From: Tricholomella constricta | Taxonomy: Eukaryota > Basidiomycota > Agaricomycetes > Agaricales > Lyophyllaceae | Direction: 5' to 3' | Assembly: GCA_013368375.1 (NCBI GenBank) | Contig: JAACJP010000005.1 | Location: 1,488,001-1,552,000 of the forward strand | DNA: 64,000 nucleotides | Shown here: piece after piece, positions 46,545 through 55,521 of the stretch | Layout: each line of letters opens with the position of its first letter | How positions within the stretch are numbered: position 1 is the stretch's first letter | Position numbers and translations under genes: made by a program | The notes under the pieces: model-generated | The model's input: only the letters and a program-made list of their open reading frames with translations | What the model was told of the DNA's origin: nothing | Databases searched by the model: none

Positions 46545-47537
46545 GTAGTTGTGTGCACTCGATTTCGATTTGCTGGACTTCAGTTAAGTTGCCATCATAC
46601 ATAGTCAGAAATGCGAATCGTATCAATTGCATATTCAGAGGCGTAAGAGATCAGAGCGTAATAACTAAGTTCAAAGAAAGCAGGAACTGCGACTACTGGG
46701 GTTGGGGTGTTACAGCTAAATATCAAAAGACTGGAAGTCACAGATGGCGGAGCCCGACTATCATGATCAGGATCATAGCGCGGCCGACCCCGAAAACGAC
46801 CAATGGAAAAAAGCTCCCTTCGACCTCCATGATCTCTGGGGTGATTGCAATGGCTACTCCATCCCTCAGATCTTAGGACTCTTCCCATAATTTCTCGTTG
46901 AATGTTATTTTTCTTCAGCTGCTGAGCTGGTGGACAAAAGCGGACTCTTGAGTCGTTCGTACGACCACGACCACGTTACGCTTTCTTGAACGTCCTCTGG
47001 TTCACTTGGTATTGACTTCCAAGCCCTCTCGCTCTCGCCAAACGCCCTTCTAGTCATGAGGTTCAATCTCGCAATCGAGGTTCCGGACGTTTCTTACTAC
47101 GGGGTTTGGTAATAAATCGTAACCCAAATTCAGGGTAGTGGATCTCAACAACGCTGCGAACGTCTGAACTCTGACACCAAATTCCAGCTGTTCCTTGATT
47201 TGGCCAGCTCGTGTAAATATCCATGAGATAAGTAGATCTCTTTTGACGCTCAGGATCTTTGAAGAGGATAATCAGGAAGAGGCATGAGGCTACCACACAA
47301 CTGACAGGTCTCACACACCTAGGTCTCCACATGTCGATCGGTGATCGTGGTCGCAAGATTGCTGAGGGGTTTTAATGTGCAAATCGCCTGTTTCGATACT
47401 TCTCGTACCTTAATATTGCCTCAGCGCTTGTAGAGGCCACGGCATTCTTTTTCTAACAGCGCTGCGCAAAGCAAAAAATCTTTACCAATAATTTTGCGCT
47501 CCCCGCGGCTCCCAAAGGGCTTCTTTCGGCCACCGTC
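46545..47537. other. intergenic region between GTPase copies D and E
   Basis: About 1 kb. It holds one short plus-strand frame (46744-46890, listed separately). The rest shows no gene. Confidence 0.4.
46744..46890 (+). CDS. possible 48-residue acidic peptide or exon
   Basis: ATG 46744 directly follows a cag and gives an acidic, Trp- and His-containing peptide: MAEPDYHDQDHSAADPENDQ, later APFDLHDLWGDCNGYS, with TAA at 46888-46890. It may be a small gene, or an exon or relic of something larger. There is no supporting neighbour exon. Confidence 0.2.
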   Translation: MAEPDYHDQDHSAADPENDQWKKAPFDLHDLWGDCNGYSIPQILGLFP

Positions 47538-48499
47538 ATGGCGAAAACGAAATACATACCACAGAATACATGGCAGAAGACAGAAGTCAAATCATCCATC
47601 CTTCACGAACCTATGGACACCGATATTGTCATCCCGTACGCTCATTTCGCTTTCAAACTGAAGACATCTTCAATCTGATGGATTGCGTAGTATCGTGGGC
47701 ATGACTGGTGCCGGAAAAAGCACGGCGAGAGCGTTTTAAAATGGCGATTCTAGTCACCAGCTCAAACCCTTTGTAGTCCATAAATATGCTATTTGAACAA
47801 GAACTTGCGGAAGTTGGACACGATCTTGATTCCAAGACCGCTCAGGTTCACCACTATATCCTACATCGCCCGGAAATTTCGAAACATCGTCTTATTATCA
47901 TAGACACGCCTGGTTTCGACCACACGAATGAAGATGACTGGGAAATTTTGAAGCGGATCGCTGTCTGGCTTGCCAAAACGTGAATATAGTTCATCTATTG
48001 TGCAACCTTTGCTAACGACGTCACGCGAGATACCACACCGGCTTCAATCTTGGTGGGATCATTCACATACACGAGATCACCCAATCTCGCCTACAGAACA
48101 TAGCTCGGACATGGAAGAATCTCGACAGATTTGGAGGGCTCTGCGGGCGGCGGTGCACCGTCGATCGGAAACGTGATCCTTACGACCACGAAGTGGAGTC
48201 GCGTCAAGGGAGAGGACGGGGCCCGACGCGAGGATGAGCTCAAGGAAGCACACCCGAAGGCGAAGCTCAGGCATGGTCTAACGGTCGCTCGATTCAATGC
48301 AACACATTGCTCTGCAAATGATAACGTTGACTTCGTGATCCGGCAAAAAGCTGCCGACGCCAAAAGGATGCTGGTCGATATATACAAACTCCCCCCGGGG
48401 ATCCGACCTCTACGCGACACCCAAAATCAACAATTCGAAGGGCATCGGAAAGTAACTATGAAAGGACAGAAGTTTAATTGGTGGCCGATTCAGCGGTGA
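47538..48499 (+). pseudogene. AIG1/GIMAP-like GTPase, copy E (decayed)
   Basis: The front part is well preserved: MAKTKYIPQNTWQKTEVKSS, TDIVIP, G1 IVGMTGAGKST, G3 IIIDTPGFDHTNEDDWEILK and AVWLAKT. Three defects show decay. The intron after GKST has GC instead of GT at its donor (ACG/gcgaga). Around 48135-48160 the reading frame changes from frame 1 to frame 2, between LDRFGGLCG and APSIGNVILTTTKW, consistent with one extra base or two missing bases. The C-terminal helical region is shortened and degenerate (RMLVDIYKLPPGIRPLRDTQ) and ends early at 48499, without the coiled coil. It lies downstream of copy D in the same orientation and is probably an old tandem duplicate. Confidence 0.8.
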
Positions 48500-49289
48500 A
48501 CGTTTCTTTTTCTTGGAAGGTTTTACGTGATGCTGGGATCGGTGAGAGTCGCTTTTGCATTCAACAAAACTACGGATTGAATTCTCTCTGTCTAGAGGTT
48601 CTAATTGTGTGCGCTCCATTTGCTTGTGATTCGGTGTATACCATACAATAATTATATTCTCGAAACGACACACAGTGGCGTAGGCCCGGGAGATGGCCAT
48701 GTCGCTTACTTCAGGAAATAGTAGCCTAGCTTCTTGAGAAATGAGTAGCGAGTAATAGGACTAAACGCTTAGAAGACCACCGCTGGGGTTGAATCGTCAG
48801 GAGCTGAAAGAAAAGGCAGGAAATTAGAACCACTCTACGTGAAGAAATATTGCAAAGATGCGTGAAGGAACGCTTACAAGCCCCACGCCCAGTGGAGGTT
48901 TGTTGCACGATTTATTCAATCATCGATTTTTTAAACGCCTCGCGCATCCCGAAGAATAGCAGTCAGCGTTCCTCACTTCAATGCCCATTTCTTGTCTACT
49001 TATTGTGAGGATTTTCCCAATAACCAAAACGGTCAAGTGTTTGCGGCTGGCTCAAGACTGTGACGCGGACGCAGCCTTAAGGTAGTTACAACTTTAAGCA
49101 ATTGGCATGCGACGTTTGATCAATGTAACTTCGTTGCACTACCGGATAAGAAGCGATGTCATGTGTTCAGACGATGAGGGTTGATACTGAAAGATATTTC
49201 CAACGTCGTGCACAGCACCACCTTATCTCCGAGAACGACCCTCGTGAATCCTAAGGCCTTTCGGTCCCCCTGAGATTAAAATCTGAATG
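48500..49289. other. convergent intergenic region
   Basis: It lies between pseudogene E (plus) and copy F (minus). No gene is seen. Short frames lack features. Confidence 0.45.
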
Positions 49290-50377
49290 TTAATTGCCGG
49301 TCAGGTCAGAAGATACTATATACTCACAGAAGAAGGCCTTCACTCGCTCAGTGAGTGTTACTTTGGTGCCAATCTGGCGGATATTGTCTCGGATTTGCTT
49401 GTCGTTCTCAACAAGCTCCTTCCACAGGTGATCGTCCACCGCTTTGGCACCTTTCAGCTGCTGCGCCATCGCCTTTTGTGACCGAAGCAAAGCCTCGAGT
49501 TCCGCGATCAAGCGTGGTCCGTCTCCCTTCTTCTTTAGGGATTCCTTCATCAGCCTCATATCGTCCTCTATCTTTTCGGTGTCGAAGGTGAAGGCATCCG
49601 CAATGATAAGGTTGACAAGAGCCCAAGCAGACTTGCCAGTTGAGTCAAGCAAACGACCCATTCTCGACCCGACCCGATTTAGTAACGGCTGCCAGTGCTC
49701 GGGCCCCATCAGTTCGGCCTCTCGATCGGCCTCCAGATTTTTGCCCGAAGAGCTCCATTTCGCAGTCGCAAGGAGGACGTTTTGAGTATTCCTCTCCGCA
49801 CATAAACGGTCAAAATAGTCGAGATTTTCACACGCGAGTGACGTTGCTCGCGCTTGGGATATGTCATGCATATATATGATCCCAGCAAGTCTTGTTCCAT
49901 CACGATAACTGCAATAAGATAATAAGCATTCGGAGGAAATCCCCAGATATATGGGTTACGATTTTTTGAGCCAGGAAGCGATGCGTTGCAGGATTTCGCG
50001 GTCTGGGGCGATCGTGCTGTTGAGGCCGGGAGTATCAACGAAAACGATCCGGAGAGCTTTGTCGTTAGGATGTTTAGTAATGACATATTTAATTACTTTC
50101 GTGCAGGGATCGATGTCGTGGCCAACGGAAAGACGTTTTTCTCCCAGTAAACTGTTGATGAGCTGTCCTCGGTTGAGCATGAGAGGTGATACAATCTCGC
50201 CAGTGTAATACCGTGCTTTTCCCACTTCCAGTAATGCCCATAACACTGATATAATCTGTCAGCAACAAAGGGATAGCATTCCAGGAGATGGACCGACGGA
50301 ATGACAATATCGTGTTGCTGTGGATCGGAAATCGCTTCGTCTTCAGGCCAGTCTTGCGGGATAGACTTGCCGCCCAT
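49290..50377 (-). CDS. AIG1/GIMAP-like P-loop GTPase, copy F (divergent)
   Basis: The start at 50377 gives MGGKSIPQDWPEDEAISDPQ, an acidic arm unlike the basic arms of B and D, then HDIVIP. G1 is VMGITGSGKST with the same downstream intron. LINSLLGEKRLSVGHDIDPC follows. G3 is altered to VDTPGLNSTIAPDREILQRI, with L-N for F-D. After ASWLKKS and an intron come TRLAGIIYMHDISQARATSL and LATAKW at G4. The C-terminal part is helical but diverged (MRLMKESLKKKGDGPRLIAE, LRSQKAMAQQLKGAKAVDDH) and ends in a coiled coil, ENDKQIRDNIRQIGTKVTLT. The frame runs to a stop at 49290, but gtgagtatatag after AFFC suggests a terminal intron as in the other copies, so the exact end is uncertain. It is head to head with the double-domain copy. 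Confidence 0.8.
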
Positions 50378-50890
50378 TGCTGAGCGTAGAGAAAGGTGGT
50401 AAGGCACGCATAACTAGAGGTCGAGTTTATCTAGTGGTTCTGGGAGGCATCACGTTCCCAATCACTAGAGCTCCGCAAGAGGAATCACCACCTGTTGAAC
50501 GTCAGATTGCGCTTTGACCCTAAAGCTTTACACAGTCACATCGACTATCGAGATGAAGTTCAACATGTGCGCCGGACACAGTCCTTAGTGATGAATAAAA
50601 GTGGCATGAGGCAGACATGAGGATGGTGTTCCATATTCGACCTGATACATCCCCTCATGTCCAAGCAGCCCAAACCAAATTTGGACGTACATAAGTTACA
50701 ATTTCTTCGAAATGACATGCGCCGAGATACACACAGATTGCTGTGCTCTTTCCCTCCTGCCAATACCTGGTCCCAACAGAAGAAATAGCCTTCCCCAGCA
50801 TGACCTTAAGTCTCTCTCAGAGCCCGAATTTGGGGAATTACGACAAAGGCAAAGCCGCCAACGAACACCCATCCGCGGCTGAGGATCGCG
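50378..50890. promoter_or_regulatory. divergent promoter between copies F and G/H
   Basis: 513 bp between two GTPase genes transcribed away from each other, so coregulation is possible. An ATG at 50799 opens a 46-codon frame that ends at 50940. It could be an upstream ORF or a 5' exon of the double-domain gene. Confidence 0.45.
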
Positions 50891-53557
50891 ATGGACGTAT
50901 ACAGGCCGCGAAAGGAGAGCCTGGGCATACCACGTCGTAAGCCCATTCCATCGTCTTCAGTTTCCAGATCAAAAGAACAGACGACTGTGTTTAGCGCTGC
51001 AAACCCTCCCGTGGACGATGGCAATGGCGATCAGAGCACTGCAGCAACCGGTGGGAATAAGAACCCAAACCCCACTTCGCACAACACCATCCCTAGCATA
51101 GTGGAGAACCAGACGATCAGCGCAGGTGATGGAACCGTGAACACGCTCGCGCCTAACAAGCGCAACGTTGAGACAAAGAATATCATAGATTCAGAAGCCG
51201 ATGAAAAACAGGTCCACCAATGTGGGAAAGAGGTTCACGATCTCTCCGGAGGCGGCAAGGGAACAGCGCCTGTACATCACACCGTTGTCGATTCCACAAC
51301 GGTCACGCAGGCCGACAAAAAAGGGCTGGAGGACACGCAACAATCTACCCCTGCGGGTCATAGTTCCGGTGTTTCTGAGCTTCATTCGATCTCAGCTTCT
51401 TCGAAAACCGCGATCAGAAAGGACAGCGAAAGGAAAAATAGCGACAGCGATGAAAAAGCCGACAGCGTAATCTACAAGCAGCGGTGTGTAAAACAAATTC
51501 CTCTCAACTCTATTATATCTTTATCGATCCATTGCGAGGCCTGGCAGCGAAAATGTAGCAGAGGCTTCAAACAAGATAACAGCCCGATTTGCCAATATGT
51601 TCAATCGAAGAAAAGAACATCCTGTGGTCCAGGCAGCCGACTACGCTATTCGGGAGTCTGATATCATCATCGCGTACGTGGTTCCTCTTGGAGCCGACGC
51701 TATGACTGACCGAGTTGATCAGGATCACTGATGCGGTGGGTGGAGACGATAAACGCACAGTGAAGTTACTTCCACATCTTCAACTCATAATTAGCTCATC
51801 TTCTGCTCCTAGTTCGTGGAGTCTGCGGTAGGGGAAGATGCCTGTCGGGAAAAATCAGTGCATGGAAAAATTGGACACGTCGTTGACCGGCACTCCCGTG
51901 ATTCACAGCGCAGGACTATTGTGGTCTACAACACAGGTTCTCGCACCTTCGTTGATCAATTACGGGACATCACTACTTGGTTAAATTCGTGAGTCTTCCT
52001 TCGCAGAAGACCTTAGATTATGCTGACGTTTTGCTTCCCTCACAGCGTTGGGGGCAAGAGGAAACTGTCCGGACTGATCCACCTCGAAGATGTCACAAAA
52101 GCACAATCTCAAAAATCGTTGAAGTTGTCGCGAAAATCCCTCGATCTCCTTCACAAACGCATGAATAGGCCGAATTTCGTCCTTGTAACAATAGGCTGGG
52201 ATGACCATGACTCAGCGGGGGCTAGAGAGAGAGCGGAGAAGGAGGTCGGGGAACGCTGGAATGCCTATACTGACCGCGGTGTTGGCATGTACCGGTTATC
52301 TCTTAGTAAAGGTCCCAGGGGCGATTCGCTGACGTCCCGGGATCTCCTCGATCATGCCGTCCTCATGGTTGACAAGATACCAACGACTTGGACCAGAGGG
52401 ATCTATATTGGGAGGGAAGGCAAGGCTGACGATGAGTTTCTAGATGCTAGGTTTACCGACATCGTTATTCCGTCAGTTCTTTCATATATCATGGATAGAA
52501 AGCCGAGACCCCTGACCCACTTCATCAGCGTCATGGGTCCCACTGGAGCTGGAAAAAGCACTGTAATTCAATCTCTACGCCTCCAGAATCGACGTCTCAG
52601 ACTCTTCTCTAGTTCATCAACACCGTAGCTGGCAAAGACGTAGCCAAAGTAGGCCATAACCTCAAGTCTCAGACGGCGCAGCTACAACACGTCATTATTC
52701 CCCATCCCAACGACAAGACCCGCCGAATCGTTCTCGTTGACACGCCGGGGTTTGACGACACATACATAGCTGACTCGGAAATTCTAAGGCGTATTGCGGT
52801 CTGGCTGGCTCGATCGTAAAGCTCGCTTTTATGGTTCATGCTGTCGAAACTGATCAGGAAGTTTAGATATACCGCAAACATGAAACTCTCTGGCGTCATC
52901 TATCTGCATGAGATCAGTCAGACCCGCATGCTGGGCACAGCGCGAAAGAACCTAGACATGTTCAACAAGCTCTGTGGCGCGGAGGCCACAGAGAATGTGA
53001 TTCTTGTGACCACGAAGTGGAGTGAGGTTAAGGAGGATGTAGGGGTTCGCCGTGAAAGCCAGCTGAAGGAACGGCATTGGAAGTTCATGCTGGATCTTGA
53101 AGCCCAGTCGTTACGGTTCTTGGGCTCTATAGAGTCCGGCTGGGCCATCATCCAACAGATTCTCGAAAAGGTGGATTCGTCGAACGTCGACGCAGTTGCA
53201 ATTCAAAACGAGCTTGTCGAGTTAGCAAAGAACCTTCCAGACACCGCCGCCGGCCGCACTTTGCGATATACCCTCGAGGAACTTCTGGAGACTCAGCGGA
53301 AGGCCGCGGCCCAGCTTCGCCAGGACCCAGGCAGCGCTGAGCTCGATGGACTGATCCAAGAAAACGAAACGAAAATGCTTATGACTTTGAAACAGTTGAA
53401 GGAAATGAACGTTCCTGGCGCTCGCCGTTTGCGGGATTGGATTCAGCGGCGCTTCGTTGTGGGTAAATCATTTTCTTTGCCCTTCTATTGACTAAAGTCC
53501 TCACTAGCGCAGTACAGGTCACTCCTAAAAATTATTGTGACATCATTCCGAGTCTGA
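50891..53557 (+). CDS. double G-domain protein: degenerate GTPase domain fused to intact AIG1-like GTPase domain (copies G+H)
   Basis: ATG 50891 opens about 195 disordered residues (Ser/Thr/Asn/Lys-rich). Domain G then follows in family order: RESDIIIA, intron, a P-loop position reading AVGGDDKRT (GxxxxGKS lost, Lys kept), intron at the same place, FVESAVGEDACREK, a G3 position reading VVYNTGSRTF, WLNS, then KRKLSGLIHLEDVTKAQ and VTIGW at G4. One uninterrupted frame (52047-52560) links this to domain H: FTDIVIP, intron, VMGPTGAGKST, intron, FINTVAGKDVAKVGHNLKSQ, LVDTPGFDDTYIADSEILRR, MKLSGVIYLHEISQTRMLG, VTTKWSEV, and helices NELVELAKNLPDTAAGRT, LRYTLEELLETQRKAAAQL. The end after RRFV is uncertain. 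The model predicts a pseudo-GTPase/GTPase pair in one chain. Confidence 0.75.
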
Positions 53558-54183
53558 TACTGTAATCTACATCTATATTCGCAATTCCGTTCTTGTGCGT
53601 CATCCAGTGATCTTCTTCACTGCAATGTTGAACAGAAATGTCACGAAGGCACGAGTTCCTTTTCTGCTGCACTGATCACAATCCAGATGCAATGCAGCTT
53701 TCATTACAGTCCAGCACACGACTTATATCGATCACAAACGGCTGCGATCTGACAGTGCAACTCCAGATATCCCCGTTCCGCAAGTTTCTGAAGATTCTTT
53801 TAGGAAATTTTGCTCCGACAGTCAACGTAGTAAGCATTGAGGCCGAGGTGTCAAATGATAGATATGGTCTATGTCACACTTTGGGCGTGCTAACACGAGG
53901 GCCACATCATAATACTCGTGTCGGTGTTCTGCTATCCCAGATGATCTCTACGATCCCTTCGTAGTTTCAGCTCTGACCCCTGGGCGCTTTCCCTCAGGGA
54001 AGGATGTCTTGCGCCGACCACGATGTCTGTCGTCAACTACTGTAACTACTCCACGTGGGGGCCTTTCTACCAGCTTTGTGGGCGCATAGGAATTTGTTCA
54101 AAGACCTTCACTGCCATCGTTGTCGCCCAATTCGAGCTCATCTCTGCTTTTTACCGTTGTACGCTGTGAAATTGTGGAACGCA
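53558..54183. other. intergenic region
   Basis: It lies between the double-domain gene and copy I. The open frame at 53638-53964 has no known features. Confidence 0.4.
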
Positions 54184-55031
54184 ATGCCGCGCGATGTCCC
54201 GTTGGTGATCGATCCCCCGCTGAAGATTGACGATACCTTAGTCCTGTATGCTTTAGTTTTGCCTTTCTGCTGATTTACATCTGATTATATGTTCAGTATC
54301 TTAGGTCAAACGGGAGCGGGGAAGAGTACAGTGCGCATCATCAGATTTCTGGCTCGTCTTAGCACTCAGGTCACCTTTGCACAGTTCATCAACCACGCTG
54401 CCGCCGCCGAGGTAATGGAGGTCGGGCATGGCTTGAAATCCCAGACGCAATCACTCTCGTACCACACTGTCAATCACCGTGGTCGTCGGTTCATTTTCGT
54501 TGATACTCCAGGATTTGACGATTCGAACTTGATGGAGGACGGTCAAATCTTGCGCCGCATAGCGACATGGCTGAAGAAACGCAAATGGTAAGTATAAGCT
54601 CGGCCAACGATACCCGTTTACCACTAAATATTGCGTCAAGTGGTGCATTAAAGACCAAGCTCCTCATTGTTTACCTAGTCGAAATAAGTCAACAGCGGCA
54701 GGCAAAGGACCGGAATGGGATGAGCCCATTGAAGCTGCTCGACGCTGGATTTGACAATGGAAGTTTAGTCATCGCAACCACAAAATGGGCAGAACTAAAA
54801 AACCGGGAACTTGGGAACCGAAAAGCTACCCAGTTGTCTAACCTGTATCGCCGCAGTGCCATCTACGAGTTCAAGGATTCTCGACAATCTGCATGGGACA
54901 TCCTCGATCGCCCCTCGCGCCCGCCTGCGGTTACTGAGCTCTCCGAATTTGGGACTCAGCTGGAGTTGATTCTCCCAAAGCGCAAACGCAAGCGAAATTG
55001 GATTCCGGCATTTTTCAGGAATTTGTTTTAA
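54184..55031 (+). CDS. AIG1/GIMAP-like P-loop GTPase, copy I (short form)
   Basis: Start proposed at 54184 (MPRDVPLVIDPPLKIDDTLV). The frame is open further upstream to 54055 without ATG. The arm lacks the basic cluster of B and D. G1 is ILGQTGAGKST with the family intron after it. Then FINHAAAAEVMEVGHGLKSQ, G3 IFVDTPGFDDSNLMEDGQIL, RRIATWLKKR, an intron, LLIVYLVEISQQRQAKDRNG and IATTKWAEL at G4. After QSAWDILD the protein ends quickly with a strongly basic tail, LPKRKRKRNWIPAFFRNLF, in place of the roughly 100-residue helical region. This basic-aromatic end could bind membranes. The motifs are intact, so this is a short paralogue and not obviously a pseudogene. Confidence 0.75.
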
Positions 55032-55521
55032 TCGTGAGTCTTATTCGATATCTCCGGCAGCCGGAACATAATTGTATCTCCACTTATTAGATATCGAACC
55101 TCTTGAAGGATCTTCGGCGGTGGTCGCGAAGCTCTTTCAGCCCATGATCTTGTACAAATTTGACAATGCGAACCGAGTTGTGTGTCAATGACGGGGACGG
55201 AATTGCAGCTGGCAAGTTAAAGTAAGCAGTATCAATATATGGGTGCCAATGGTAGGTGCCAAAGTAGGTATGATAGAATCATTATATGTCATGAGAGGCA
55301 ATCCAGCCCATGAAAACCGCAAGACTAGACAGTCTAAGGGAAGGAGTGGGTCGAGATTAAGATAAGTGTGGGATGAGGTCGAAGAACTTGAACGAAGATA
55401 AATATATATACATGTACATTCAGTGCAAGCAACGAGAGCAAATAGACGAAACTCAATACCAAAAAGGTGACCAAGATTAAAGAGCACGCTTAGCAAAGTG
55501 CACCACTGCGGCACCCCCAGG
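55032..55521. other. convergent intergenic region
   Basis: It lies between copy I and the NT-C2 protein gene. It marks the right edge of the GTPase cluster. No gene is seen. Confidence 0.45.
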
